Shown here: piece by piece, positions 1-8,686 of the stretch
Position numbering within the stretch: the stretch's first letter is position 1
How the letters are laid out: each line of letters starts with the position of its first letter
From: Streptomyces sp. NRRL S-455
Lineage (GTDB): Bacteria > Actinomycetota > Actinomycetes > Streptomycetales > Streptomycetaceae
Direction: 5' to 3'
Assembly: GCF_000717875.1 (NCBI RefSeq)
Contig: NZ_JOCT01000004.1
Location: forward strand, 744,001 to 808,000
DNA: 64,000 nucleotides
Program-made: the position numbers and the translations under genes
The notes under the pieces: generated by a model
What the model was told of the DNA's origin: nothing
Databases searched by the model: none
What the model saw: only the letters and a program-made list of their open reading frames with translations

Positions 1-1478
1 TCGTCGTCCAGTTCACCGATGTCACCCGTGGCGAGCCAGCCGTCCGGTGCGGCGGGGACGACGCCGCCGGCCTGGGGGTCCCAGTAGCCGCGCAGCACGT
101 GGTCGCCGGCGACGAGGATCTCGCCGTCGGCGGCGATCCGGACACGGGTGCCGGGCAGCGGCCATCCGACCGTGCCGAGACGGGGTTTCAGGGGCGGGGT
201 GACGGTCGACGCGGCAGTCGTCTCGGTCAGGCCGTAGCCCTCGAAGATCTCGATGCCGGCGCCGGCGTAGAACGCGGCCAGGCGCCGGCCGAGCGGTGAG
301 CCGCCGCAGATGGCGTAGCGGACCCGGCCGCCCATGGCGTTGCGGATACGGCGGTAGACCAGCGGGTCGTAGAAGAGGCGGGCGGCCTTGAGGGCGTGGG
401 AGGGGCCGGGGCCGGTGCGCGACTGCTGGGCCTCCATCGCCTCGCCGTAGCGCTGTGCGATCGACACCGCACGGTCGAACGACGACACCCGGCCGGCCGC
501 CTCGGCCTTGGCGCGGGCCGAGTTGAACACCTTCTCCAGCATGTACGGGATGGCCAGCAGACAGGTCGGCCGGAAGCTCGCCAGGTCCGGCAGCAGTTCG
601 GTCGCCTTGATGCTCGGGGCGTGGCCCAGCCGTACGCGGGCGCGGACGCAGGCGATGGCGACCATACGGCCGAAGACGTGGGACATGGGCAGGAACAGCA
701 GGACCGAGGCCTCTTCGCTGGTCTTCGCCCTGAAGACGGGGTAGAGCAGCTCGATCGCGTTGTCCACCTCGGCGAAGAAGTTGCCGTGGGTGAGGACGCA
801 GCCCTTCGGGCGGCCCGTGGTGCCCGAGGTGTAGATGAGGGTGGCGAGCGTGTCGGGTCCCGACATCCCGCGCCGCACCTCCACCTCCTGGTCGGGCAGG
901 TGCGCACCGGCTTCCACGAGCCGGTCCAGGTGTCCCTTCTCCACGATCCACAGGTGCTGGAGGTCGGGCAGGCGTTCGCGCTCCGGGCCGAGCGCGGCGG
1001 CCTGCCCGGCCGTCTCGGTGATCAGCGCGACCGCGCCGGAGTCCTGGAGGATCCAGCGGGTCTGGAAGACGGAGGAGGTGGGGTAGACCGGGACGGTGAC
1101 CAGTCCGGCCGACCAGGCCGCGAAGTCCAGCACCGTCCACTCGTAGATCGTCCGGGCCATCACGGCGACCCGGTCGCCCGGCATCAGACCCTCGGCGATC
1201 AGCCCCTTCGCCACGGCCAGCACCTGACCCGCGAACTCGGCCGCCGTGACGTCGCTCCACCGGCCGTCGGCGTCCTTGCGGCTGAGCGCCACGGCGTCCG
1301 GGTCCGCGCTCGCGTTGTCGAAGGGCAGGTCGGCGAGCGACCCGTGGGTCCACGGCGCCGCCAGCGGCGGTACGGACGCCTCCCGCACGACCCCGTCCAG
1401 TCGCCGCGTCTCGGGCTCGACCAGGACCGGTCCGCCGTACAGCTCGCCGTAGGCGGAGGAGGGATGGGCAGGGGACAC
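1..1478 (-). CDS. Long-chain fatty acyl-CoA ligase (AMP-forming), 3' end outside window
   Basis: Adenylate-forming ligase that would activate a fatty acid with ATP and load it onto CoA. The readable protein (about 492 residues) carries the AMP-binding loop YTSGTTGRPKG near the middle and the GYGLTE motif towards the visible end, then the TGD adenylate-binding motif just before the window edge; the C-terminal lid domain is beyond position 1. I place the start at the GTG at 1478-1476 because CAGGAG lies about seven bases upstream and the protein N-terminus matches the usual family layout. It is divergent from the MaoC-like gene at 1856, which suggests a lipid or beta-oxidation context. The family is secure; the acyl chain specificity is not readable. 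Confidence 0.9.
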   Translation of the reverse strand, partial: MSPAHPSSAYGELYGGPVLVEPETRRLDGVVREASVPPLAAPWTHGSLADLPFDNASADPDAVALSRKDADGRWSDVTAAEFAGQVLAVAKGLIAEGLMPGDRVAVMARTIYEWTVLDFAAWSAGLVTVPVYPTSSVFQTRWILQDSGAVALITETAGQAAALGPERERLPDLQHLWIVEKGHLDRLVEAGAHLPDQEVEVRRGMSGPDTLATLIYTSGTTGRPKGCVLTHGNFFAEVDNAIELLYPVFRAKTSEEASVLLFLPMSHVFGRMVAIACVRARVRLGHAPSIKATELLPDLASFRPTCLLAIPYMLEKVFNSARAKAEAAGRVSSFDRAVSIAQRYGEAMEAQQSRTGPGPSHALKAARLFYDPLVYRRIRNAMGGRVRYAICGGSPLGRRLAAFYAGAGIEIFEGYGLTETTAASTVTPPLKPRLGTVGWPLPGTRVRIAADGEILVAGDHVLRGYWDPQAGGVVPAAPDGWLATGDIGELDD

Positions 1479-1855
1479 GGGCGGCTCCTGGGGCGTGCAG
1501 CGGAGAACTGCTTGCTGCCTGACGTACGTGCCTCGCACGCCGAGGCGCTCAACCGGCTGAACCCTCAGAAAGGGGTTACTGGCGGTAGGAACCGGATCGT
1601 ACGGCCCTCACGTGAGGGGCCTGTGCGGGTTCGGGGATGGTCCGGAGCCGGGCCTGTGCAATATCGGCGGTTAAGTGAGGGACTTTCAGGTTCGGTATGG
1701 ACCGAAGCGGCCGCGACATCGCATTACCTCCGGTAACCTGACTCCAGGGTAAGCAAGTGGCCCCCTTCACTGAGCCGTCGTCGGAAGCCGGGAGTTGCCA
1801 TGGCCGACCGCTGTCCGGACGTCGCCCTGGACGCGAGCGAAGTGCGGGAGCCGTG
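1479..1855. promoter_or_regulatory. Divergent intergenic region with a 14-bp palindrome
   Basis: No gene is credible in this 377-base gap between the acyl-CoA ligase and the MaoC-like gene. It holds a perfect 14-bp palindrome CCCTCACGTGAGGG at 1605-1618 and an inverted repeat TTACC-TCC-GGTAA at 1724-1736. Either could be an operator; a TetR gene lies at 2941-3606, but linking it to these sites is a guess. Confidence 0.4.
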
Positions 1856-2701
1856 ATGACCGACGCCGCTCTCGTCCTCACCCAGCCCCCTCCCCTCGCC
1901 CCACTCCTCGCCCGCGGTGCCCTGCTGTCGCCCTTCAAACGGCCCTCCCCCGACGCCGGGTTCCCGCGCACCCGGCTGGTCCTGCCCGGTCTGCGCGTCG
2001 ACCTCGCGCGGCTGTCGGCCTATGAGCGGGTCTGCGGATTCCCTGCCGGGGAGGACGTGCTGCCGCTGACCTACCCGCACGTGCTGGGATTCCCCCTGGC
2101 CATGCGGCTGATGAGCGGCCGGGACTTCCCGCTGCCGCTGCTGGGCCTCGTGCACACGTCGATCACGATCACCCGGCACCGGGGGATGCCGGCCACCGGC
2201 GCCTACGAACTCACCGCCCGTGTCGGAGGGTTGGCAGCGCACCGGCGTGGCACCGAGGCGACGGTCGTCACCGAGGTGCGCGAAGACGGGGACGTCGTAT
2301 GGGAGTCGAGCAGCACGTACCTCGCCCGGCATCGCACCGGACGGTCCGCGGGGGCGGCCAGGGATGACGTACCGAAGCCGCTGCCCGCCGTCGCCGAGTG
2401 GCGGCTCGCGGAGGACGTCGGGCGGCGCTACGCGGCGGCGTCGGGCGACCGCAATCCGATCCACCTCCACCCGCTCACCGCGCGCCTGTTCGGCTTTCCC
2501 CGGGCCATCGCCCACGGCATGTGGACGGTCGCCCGCTGCCTCGCCGCGCACGGCACACCGGACTCCTGCCGCGTCCGGGCGGAATTCCGGGCACCGGTCC
2601 TGCTGCCGGGGACGGTGACCTACGGGGCGGACGACGGCCGGTTCGAAGTGCGGGGCGGTGGCCACCGGTTGCACGTGACCGGTGAGGTCCACCGAATCTG
2701 A
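1856..2701 (+). CDS. MaoC-like hydratase/dehydratase (double hot-dog)
   Basis: 281-residue protein of the MaoC/hydratase-2 superfamily. The C-terminal half has the family signature: YAAASGD followed by NPIH and then a GFPRAIAHGMW helix (roughly residues 195-225), where the Asp and His of the hydratase-2 motif are present. The N-terminal half looks like the degenerate second hot-dog typical of actinobacterial enzymes. Likely role is hydration or dehydration of enoyl/3-hydroxyacyl thioesters. ATG 1856 is chosen because CGGGAG ends six bases upstream; a GTG at 1853 is too close. Its divergence from an acyl-CoA ligase supports fatty acid metabolism. Confidence 0.8.
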   Translation: MTDAALVLTQPPPLAPLLARGALLSPFKRPSPDAGFPRTRLVLPGLRVDLARLSAYERVCGFPAGEDVLPLTYPHVLGFPLAMRLMSGRDFPLPLLGLVHTSITITRHRGMPATGAYELTARVGGLAAHRRGTEATVVTEVREDGDVVWESSSTYLARHRTGRSAGAARDDVPKPLPAVAEWRLAEDVGRRYAAASGDRNPIHLHPLTARLFGFPRAIAHGMWTVARCLAAHGTPDSCRVRAEFRAPVLLPGTVTYGADDGRFEVRGGGHRLHVTGEVHRI

Positions 2702-2746
2702 GCGACGAGCGAAGAGCGACGAGCAACGAGGGAAGAGCGACGAGCG
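2699..2746. repeat. Low-complexity imperfect tandem repeat
   Basis: Immediately after the MaoC-like stop codon the sequence becomes a purine-rich run of imperfect GACGAGCGA / GAAGAGCGA units. The rest of the gap up to 2940 shows no convincing gene. Confidence 0.5.
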
Positions 2747-2940
2747 CCGGCGGTCCGGGACTGTGCGCCGAGGTCGCCGTGTGGCCGCCCCTCTGCCGGA
2801 CGGCGGCCCCGATCCCGCCCGTTGCGCCGTCGACGGGCCGCCATCACCGGCCTCGCGGGATCGCGAACGGCTACGGACGCCGCGGGGAGGCCCTGGCGGC
2901 GCTCTCGTCCGCCCGGCCGGCGTGACGGCCTCCTGGGCGC

Positions 2941-3606
2941 CTACTCCCCGTGAGCGCCCGCCTGCTCCTCCGGCGGCGACCACGGCCGTCCCGCCATCAG
3001 GTCCCCCAGCCCCGCCCAGGCGAAGTTCATCAGGGTCGCCGCGGCCTGCCGGGCCGTGACGCCCGGGGTGGAGTTGGCCCACGCGGCGAGCGACTCCGCG
3101 GCGCCGACCAGGGCTTCTGCGAGCCCGGCGACCTCCCGCTCCGGCAGGTCGGGATCACGGTGAGCCTCGCGGGCGCCGGCCAGGATCAGCTGTGTCACGA
3201 ACGCGACGATCTCCTCGCGCATCGCGGTGACCTCGGCGGCGAAGGGCTCGCCGTGCGTGCGGGCCTGGAGGTGCAGGACGGCCCAGGCGTCCGGGTTCCG
3301 CGCGGTGTGCGCGAAGAACGCCCCGAGCCCTTCCCATAGTTGCCGGTCGGCGGGCAGATCCGGGCGGACGCCGGCCCGCACCGCCTCGACGAGGGCCTTG
3401 GCCTCACGGCGGATGCAGGCGGTGAAGAGGTCTTCCTTGGAGTTCAGATACAGGTAGACCAACGGCTTGGACACGCCCGCGAGTTCGGCTATCTCGTCCA
3501 TCGACGCGGCCATGTACCCCCGCTGGCCGAAGATCCGCACGGCGGCGTCCAGCATCTGCTGTTCACGGACCGCGCGCGGCATCCGTTTCGTCTTCACGGC
3601 ACCCAT
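2941..3606 (-). CDS. TetR/AcrR family transcriptional regulator
   Basis: 221-residue TetR-type repressor. The N-terminal HTH is clear (AVRIFGQRGYMAASMDEIAE, then AGVSKPLVYLYLNSKEDLF, about residues 20-60), followed by an all-helical ligand domain of normal length. ATG at 3606 is preferred over an in-frame start 33 bases upstream because the protein then begins close to the HTH, though the ribosome site is weak. Target unknown; neighbours on both sides are lipid metabolism and a dicarboxylate symporter. Confidence 0.88.
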   Translation of the reverse strand: MGAVKTKRMPRAVREQQMLDAAVRIFGQRGYMAASMDEIAELAGVSKPLVYLYLNSKEDLFTACIRREAKALVEAVRAGVRPDLPADRQLWEGLGAFFAHTARNPDAWAVLHLQARTHGEPFAAEVTAMREEIVAFVTQLILAGAREAHRDPDLPEREVAGLAEALVGAAESLAAWANSTPGVTARQAAATLMNFAWAGLGDLMAGRPWSPPEEQAGAHGE

Positions 3607-3690
3607 ACCGCTCAGCGTACGGTCCACCGGCCGGCCCACCGTCGGGAATCCGACGAGGACCGGCCGGGGCCGTCAGCGTGTCAGGGCTCC

Positions 3691-4992
3691 TCAGGCCGCG
3701 GCGGGCACCCGCTCGGGCTGCTCGTCGCGCGGCTCGTCCAGGGAGGAGCCGTCGGCCGTGGCGTAGGCGTCGCGGTCGAGCAGGTTCTCCCGGGCCGAGA
3801 CCAGGACCGGGATGAGCGCCTGCCCGGCCACGTTGGTCGCGGTGCGCATCATGTCGAGGATCGGGTCGATCGCGAGCAGCAGGCCCACGCCCTCCATCGG
3901 CAGACCGAGGGTGGAGAGGGTGAGGGTCAGCATGACCGTCGCGCCGGTCAGACCGGCCGTGGCGGCGGAGCCGACCACCGAGACGAACGCGATCAGCAGG
4001 TAGTCGCCGGCGCCCAGCTGGATGCCGAAGATCTGGGCGACGAAGATCGCGGCGATCGCCGGGTAGATCGCGGCGCAGCCGTCCATCTTGGTCGTCGCGC
4101 CGAACGGCACCGCGAAGGACGCGTACTCCTTCGGCACGCCGAGCCGCTCGGTGACCTTCTGCGTCAGCGGCATGGTGCCCACGGACGAGCGGGAGACGAA
4201 GGCCAGCTGGATGGCGGGCCAGGCGCCCTTGAAGAACTGGATCGGGTTGGCCTTGGCGACGGTGGCGAGGAGGGCCGGGTAGACCACGAACAGGACGATC
4301 GCGCAGCCGACGTAGATGTCGACGGTGAACGTCGCGTACTTGCCGATGAGGTCCCAGCCGTAGGTGGCGATGGCGTTGCCGATGAGGCCGACGGTGCCGA
4401 GCGGGGCGAGCCGGATGACCCACCACAGCGCCTTCTGGAGCAGCTCCAGGACGGACTCGCTCAGGTTGAGGATCGGCTGGGCCCGCTCGCCCAGCTGGAG
4501 GGCGGCGATACCGGCGACGGCGGCCATGAAGACGATCTGCAGGACGTTCAGCTCGGTGAACGGCGTGATCACGTCGGTCGGCACGATGCCGGTCAGGAAG
4601 TCGATCCAGGAGCCGGTGTCCTCGGGCTTGGCGCCGTCCTTGGGCGTGAGGCCGGTGCCGGCGCCCGGGTTGGTGAGCAGGCCGATGACGAGGCCGATGC
4701 TCACCGCGATCAGCGACGTGATCATGAACCAGAGGAGGGTGCGCGACGCGAGCCGGGCCGCGTTGTTGACCTTACGCAGGTTGGTGATCGAGACCAGGAT
4801 CGCGAAGAAGACGAGCGGGGCGACGGCGAGCTTCAGCAGGCCGATGAAGGTGTCGCCGACCTTCTCCAGGGTCGTGACCAGCCAGGACAGGTCCTGGCTG
4901 CGGGCGAGCCAGCCGAGCAGCACGCCCAGGACGAGACCGGCGAGTATCTGGGCCCAGAAGGGCACCTTGAAGGACTTCGTGTGTGAGGACAC
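3691..4992 (-). CDS. Dicarboxylate/amino acid:cation symporter (DAACS family)
   Basis: 433-residue membrane transporter of the GltP/DctA family, moving C4-dicarboxylates or acidic amino acids with Na+ or H+. Diagnostic pieces are present in order: about eight hydrophobic segments, the re-entrant loop SRSSVGTMPL, the TM7 motif TKMDGCAA, and the TM8 stretch DPILDMMRTATNV that binds substrate and cation. GTG at 4992 is chosen with GGAG eight bases upstream; the in-frame extension to 5085 is proline/serine rich and lacks family character. A CAAGT/ACTTG inverted repeat lies upstream at 5162-5179. Confidence 0.9.
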   Translation of the reverse strand: MSSHTKSFKVPFWAQILAGLVLGVLLGWLARSQDLSWLVTTLEKVGDTFIGLLKLAVAPLVFFAILVSITNLRKVNNAARLASRTLLWFMITSLIAVSIGLVIGLLTNPGAGTGLTPKDGAKPEDTGSWIDFLTGIVPTDVITPFTELNVLQIVFMAAVAGIAALQLGERAQPILNLSESVLELLQKALWWVIRLAPLGTVGLIGNAIATYGWDLIGKYATFTVDIYVGCAIVLFVVYPALLATVAKANPIQFFKGAWPAIQLAFVSRSSVGTMPLTQKVTERLGVPKEYASFAVPFGATTKMDGCAAIYPAIAAIFVAQIFGIQLGAGDYLLIAFVSVVGSAATAGLTGATVMLTLTLSTLGLPMEGVGLLLAIDPILDMMRTATNVAGQALIPVLVSARENLLDRDAYATADGSSLDEPRDEQPERVPAAA

Positions 4993-5299
4993 GGACTGAC
5001 TCCGTTGGGGACGCGTTGGGGGGACTGACGTGGGAGACGACGGGGGGTTGCGTGACGTCAGGGACGACAGGCAGCGGACGCGCACCGACAGAGATCCACG
5101 TGCAGGCGCGCCACGAGCAGAACGCTCAGGGGCGGATGGGACGCGACTGCCGACTTCATGACAAGTACCTTAACACTTGAACTTTGAGGACCCCAAAGCC
5201 TGGCTTTGACAGGCAGAAATGCGCAGACACCCATACAAGGCAAAGCGCCCCGTTTCGGAGCATGTCCGGAAACGGGGCGCTGAACGCCTGTGACGAGCC
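4993..5299. promoter_or_regulatory. Symporter promoter region with CAAGT-N8-ACTTG operator candidate
   Basis: This 307-base gap carries no convincing gene. It holds the leader of the symporter gene, an inverted repeat CAAGT (5162-5166) / ACTTG (5175-5179) of the kind bound by MarR-type repressors, and the terminator of the DUF4229 gene at 5244-5281. Confidence 0.4.
5244..5281 (-). terminator. Rho-independent-like hairpin after DUF4229 gene
   Basis: Perfect 13-bp inverted repeat: AGCGCCCCGTTTC at 5244-5256 and its complement at 5269-5281, with a 12-base loop. It sits just downstream (minus-strand sense) of the DUF4229 gene ending at 5300. Confidence 0.75.
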
Positions 5300-5608
5300 T
5301 TACGAGGCCTGGCCCTGCGCCCGGGACGTGTCGCCGGCCGTGTTCTCCACGTCCTCCTGGCTGCGGCTGGCCTCCATGCCGGCCTTCAACCGGTCGACCC
5401 GGCGCACGATCTGCTCGGACGCCCGATCCCGTTCCTTGCGCAGCACGACGAAGCTGATCGGCGCGGAGAGCAGCAGGGCGAGCAGCACGATCCACAGGCC
5501 GTTGCTGTCGCCGAGGCCGCGGGGGGCGAGGCCGGAGTAGACGGCGCCCCAGACCACCACGAGGCAGCCCACGAAGATCCCGAGGCGCATCAGCGTGTAG
5601 CGGAGCAT
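5300..5608 (-). CDS. DUF4229 small membrane protein
   Basis: 102-residue protein with two hydrophobic segments (about residues 8-28 and 38-58) separated by a short glycine-rich turn, then a charged, probably cytoplasmic tail with ERDRASEQIVRRVDRL. This arrangement matches the actinobacterial DUF4229 family, which in Streptomyces usually lies near the menaquinone genes, as here. ATG 5608 is preferred over an upstream in-frame TTG because the protein then begins directly with the conserved MLRYTLMRLG. Function unknown. Confidence 0.8.
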   Translation of the reverse strand: MLRYTLMRLGIFVGCLVVVWGAVYSGLAPRGLGDSNGLWIVLLALLLSAPISFVVLRKERDRASEQIVRRVDRLKAGMEASRSQEDVENTAGDTSRAQGQAS

Positions 5609-5703
5609 CTCAATCCACTCTTCCGATTCCAAAAGGGGCCAGCGTTCAGTGAAGCACGCCGGGCGGCCGATCTTGCACGGGGGTCAGTCCAGCGGCACAG
5701 GGA

Positions 5704-6228
5704 TCAGTCCAGCGGGAGCAGCATGATCACGTCTTCCCGGTCGTCGCCCGGCGCGACCCGGATGGCGCCCGGGATCCGGCCGACCTCCTTGTAGCCGCAC
5801 GACTCGTAGAACCGTTCCAGCCCGACCCCGCCCCGGCAGGTCAGCCGGATCGCCTCGATGCCCTCCAGCCCCCGGGCCGCGTCCGCCGCCGCGGCCAGCA
5901 GATCACGGCCGTAGCCCTTCCCCTGGTGACGGGGGTGCACCATCACCGTGTACAGCCAGATCCAGTGCGTCATCAGGCGATGCGTGTTGAGGGTCAGGAA
6001 CGCGGTCGCCGCCACCCGCCCCTCCTCGTCGTGCCCGACCAGCAGCCTGGCCTTCTCCTCCGACATCGCGGCGAAGTGTTGCAGCAGCGCGGGCCGGATG
6101 TCCTCCCGCGTCACCGGCGGCACGAAGCCGACGGCTCCGTCGGCATTGGAGACGTCGGCCCAGAGATCGAGCAAGCCGTCACGAAGCTCGGGGGTGACGG
6201 CGGGATCGAGCGTGAACGTAAGGGGCAT
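5704..6228 (-). CDS. GNAT family N-acetyltransferase
   Basis: 174-residue acetyltransferase. The acetyl-CoA binding motif A is visible as VMVHPRHQGKGYGRDLL (about residues 94-110), followed by the C-terminal FYESCGYKEVGR strand-helix typical of the fold. Substrate cannot be read. It lies directly before udgX in the same direction with a 16-base gap, so the two may be cotranscribed. Confidence 0.85.
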   Translation of the reverse strand: MPLTFTLDPAVTPELRDGLLDLWADVSNADGAVGFVPPVTREDIRPALLQHFAAMSEEKARLLVGHDEEGRVAATAFLTLNTHRLMTHWIWLYTVMVHPRHQGKGYGRDLLAAAADAARGLEGIEAIRLTCRGGVGLERFYESCGYKEVGRIPGAIRVAPGDDREDVIMLLPLD

Positions 6229-6244
6229 GGGCGGATTGTAGCTA

Positions 6245-6895
6245 TTACCCCAGCACCCGTGCCGCCACTTCCAGATCCGACAGCAGCCCTCGGTACGCCG
6301 CCTCCCGGTCGTCCGCCCGCAGCACCGACGACGGGTGCACGGTCGGCACCAGCCGCTCGGCCCGCCCGTGGATCTCCTCCTCCAGCACCGTGCCGCGCAC
6401 CTGCGTCACCCGGAAGGACGAGCCGAGCAGGGCCTTCCCCGCGGTGGCACCGAGCACCACGATCAGCTCCGGCTCCACGATCGCGAGCTCCGCGGCCAGC
6501 CAGGGCCCGCACGCGGTCATCTCCCGCAGGTTCGGCGCCTTGTGGATCCGCCGCTTGCGCGGCTCGGCCTGGGTGAACTTGAAGTGCTTCACGGCGTTGG
6601 TGACATACGTCTCGGACGGGTCGATGCCCGCTTCCTCCAACGCCCGGTCCAGCAACCTCCCGGCCGGCCCGACGAACGGCTTCCCCTGCCGGTCCTCCTG
6701 ATCGCCGGGCTGCTCCCCGACGAGCATGACGCGGGCGTCCTCGTTCCCGGCACCGAAGACGGTCTGGGTGGCGTCCCGGTGCAGGGGGCATCCCCGGCAG
6801 TCGGCGGCGGCCCGCTGCAGCGCGCTCAACCCACCGCGACCAGGAACAAACGGTTCAGCGGTATAGGCGTCCTCAGGCGCCTCGGTCCTGACCAT
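6245..6895 (-). CDS. udgX: UdgX-type uracil-DNA glycosylase
   Basis: 216-residue uracil-DNA glycosylase with iron-sulfur cluster cysteines (C33, C36, C129 and one further ligand). Two features single out UdgX rather than ordinary family 4/5 enzymes: the GEQPGDQED motif at 60-68 and the extra loop KRRIH at 114-118. In characterised UdgX the His of this loop forms a covalent bond with the abasic sugar after uracil removal, so the enzyme stays attached to DNA. The C-terminal HPSS motif is also present. ATG 6895 is the start that leaves a normal-length N-terminus; an in-frame extension to 6958 has no family similarity. Confidence 0.88.
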   Translation of the reverse strand: MVRTEAPEDAYTAEPFVPGRGGLSALQRAAADCRGCPLHRDATQTVFGAGNEDARVMLVGEQPGDQEDRQGKPFVGPAGRLLDRALEEAGIDPSETYVTNAVKHFKFTQAEPRKRRIHKAPNLREMTACGPWLAAELAIVEPELIVVLGATAGKALLGSSFRVTQVRGTVLEEEIHGRAERLVPTVHPSSVLRADDREAAYRGLLSDLEVAARVLG

Positions 6896-6968
6896 GCCCT
6901 CCGGGTACCCCACCCAGGGGCGCGGGGAACTGCGCGACCAGCCCCCACGCACCCGCACCCAAAATCGG

Positions 6969-8132
6969 TCAGACCCGCATCGGCTGAGGCGACTCCCGAC
7001 GCTCCGGGTCCGGACCGTCGTACTCCCGAATGATCTCGTACCGAGTGTTCCGCTCCACCGGCCGGAACCCCGCGTCGCGGATCAGGTCGAGCAAGTCCTC
7101 ACGCGTCAGCTTGTTCGGCGTGCCGAAGTTGTCCGCGTCATGCGTGATCTTGTACTCGACGACGGACCCGTCCATGTCGTCCGCACCGTGCTGAAGCGCC
7201 AACTGCGCGGTCTGCACACCGTGCATGACCCAGAACACCTTCACATGCGGCACGTTGTCGAACAGCAGCCGCGACACCGCGAAGGTCTTCAGCGCCTCCG
7301 CCCCCGTCGCCATCTGCGTCCGCGCCTGCAGGCGATTACGCACCTTGCCGTCCTGCATGTCGACGAAGTCGTGCTGGTAGCGCAGCGGGATGAAGACCTG
7401 GAACCCCCCGGTCTCGTCCTGCAGCTCACGCAGCCGCAGCACGTGATCCACCCGGTGCCGGGGCTCCTCGATGTGCCCGTACAGCATCGTGGACGGCGTC
7501 TTCAGACCCTTCTCGTGGGCGAGCCGGTGGATCCGGGACCAGTCCTCCCAGTGGGTCCGGTGGTCCACGATGTGCTGCCGGACCTCCCAGTCGAAGATCT
7601 CCGCACCACCGCCGGTGAGGGACTCCAGACCGGCGTCGATCAGCTCGTCCAGGATCTCGGACGCGCTCATCCCGGAGATCGTCTCGAAGTGATGGATCTC
7701 GGTCGCCGTGAACGCCTTCAGCGAGACGTTCGGCAGCGCGGCCTTCAGCTCCCGCAGCGAGCGCGGGTAGTACCGCCACGGCAGGTTCGGGTGCAGGCCG
7801 TTGACGATGTGCAGCTCGGTGAGGTTCTCCGACTCCATCGCCTTGGCGAGCTTGACGGCCTCCTCGATGCGCATCGTGTACGCGTCCTTCTCCCCCGGCT
7901 TGCGCTGGAAGGAGCAGTACGCGCAGGAGGCCGTGCACACATTGGTCATGTTGAGGTGACGGTTGACGTTGAAGTGCACGACGTCGCCGTTCTTGCGCGT
8001 GCGCACCTCGTGCGCCAGGCCGCCGAGCCAGGCCAGGTCGTCCGACTCGTACAGCGCGATGCCGTCCTCACGGGTCAGGCGGACACCCGCCCTGACCTTC
8101 TCCTCCAGCTCGCGCTTGAGCCCGAGATCCAT
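6969..8132 (-). CDS. mqnE: Aminofutalosine synthase MqnE (radical SAM)
   Basis: 387-residue radical SAM enzyme of the futalosine menaquinone pathway. It joins 3-[(1-carboxyvinyl)oxy]benzoate to SAM-derived adenosine, giving aminofutalosine. The cluster motif is C66-x3-C70-x2-C73 (CTASCAYC), followed by the family strands TATEIHHFE and LTGGGAEIF. ATG 8132 is chosen because AAAGG stands seven bases upstream; the GTG six bases earlier is too close to it. mqnL, mqnM and mqnP lie within 4.5 kb, as in other Streptomyces. Confidence 0.95.
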   Translation of the reverse strand: MDLGLKRELEEKVRAGVRLTREDGIALYESDDLAWLGGLAHEVRTRKNGDVVHFNVNRHLNMTNVCTASCAYCSFQRKPGEKDAYTMRIEEAVKLAKAMESENLTELHIVNGLHPNLPWRYYPRSLRELKAALPNVSLKAFTATEIHHFETISGMSASEILDELIDAGLESLTGGGAEIFDWEVRQHIVDHRTHWEDWSRIHRLAHEKGLKTPSTMLYGHIEEPRHRVDHVLRLRELQDETGGFQVFIPLRYQHDFVDMQDGKVRNRLQARTQMATGAEALKTFAVSRLLFDNVPHVKVFWVMHGVQTAQLALQHGADDMDGSVVEYKITHDADNFGTPNKLTREDLLDLIRDAGFRPVERNTRYEIIREYDGPDPERRESPQPMRV

Positions 8133-8169
8133 GCCCACACCTTTCTACGACGACGTCCCAACCGTACGA

Positions 8170-8625
8170 CTAGGCCTCTTCCGGCAGTTCCCCGACCCGG
8201 TTCTCCCACTTCGTGGAGAGCACGATGGTCGTACGCGTCCGGGAGACGCCCTTCGTCCCGCTGAGCCGTCGGATGATCTTCTCCAGGCCGTCCACGTCCG
8301 TCGCCCGCACCTTGAGCATGTACGAGTCGTCGCCCGCGATGAACCAGCAGTCCTCGATCTCCGAGAGGTCCCTGAGCCGCTGCGCCACGTCCTCGTGGTC
8401 GGCGGCGTCGGAGAGCGAGATGCCGATCAGGGCGATCACGCCGAGGCCGAGCGAGGCGGCGTCGACGGTGGCCCGGTAACCGGTGATGACCCCGGCCGCC
8501 TCCAGCCGGTTGATGCGGTCGGTGACACTGGGTCCCGACAGGCCGACGAGGCGCCCCAGCTCCGCGTAGGAGGCCCGGCCGTTCTCCCTCAGGGCCTGGA
8601 TGAGCTGCCTGTCCACCGCGTCCAT
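8170..8625 (-). CDS. Lrp/AsnC family transcriptional regulator
   Basis: 151-residue feast/famine regulator: N-terminal HTH (DRQLIQALRENGRASYAELG, then LVGLSGPSVTDRINRLEAAG, residues about 5-48) and a C-terminal RAM ligand domain (about 65-140). It sits between mqnE and the UbiX-like gene, all on the minus strand, and may regulate or merely share this locus. The effector amino acid cannot be deduced. Confidence 0.9.
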   Translation of the reverse strand: MDAVDRQLIQALRENGRASYAELGRLVGLSGPSVTDRINRLEAAGVITGYRATVDAASLGLGVIALIGISLSDAADHEDVAQRLRDLSEIEDCWFIAGDDSYMLKVRATDVDGLEKIIRRLSGTKGVSRTRTTIVLSTKWENRVGELPEEA

Positions 8626-8686
8626 TGCGATCGAAGCCTTCCGCTGAAGTAGGTCTGTGGTTGTGGTGAGGTCCGGAGGGTGTGGT

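Noticed and set aside
22..1353. A 443-codon open frame, with other long frames, across the acyl-CoA ligase region
   Set aside because: It is an out-of-phase reading of the ligase gene; the composition is Arg/Gly/Pro rich without any motif, while the adjacent phase gives a full AMP-binding protein.
3340..4986. 548-codon plus-strand open frame opposite the TetR and symporter genes
   Set aside because: Antisense shadow; no hydrophobic or domain pattern and no ribosome site.
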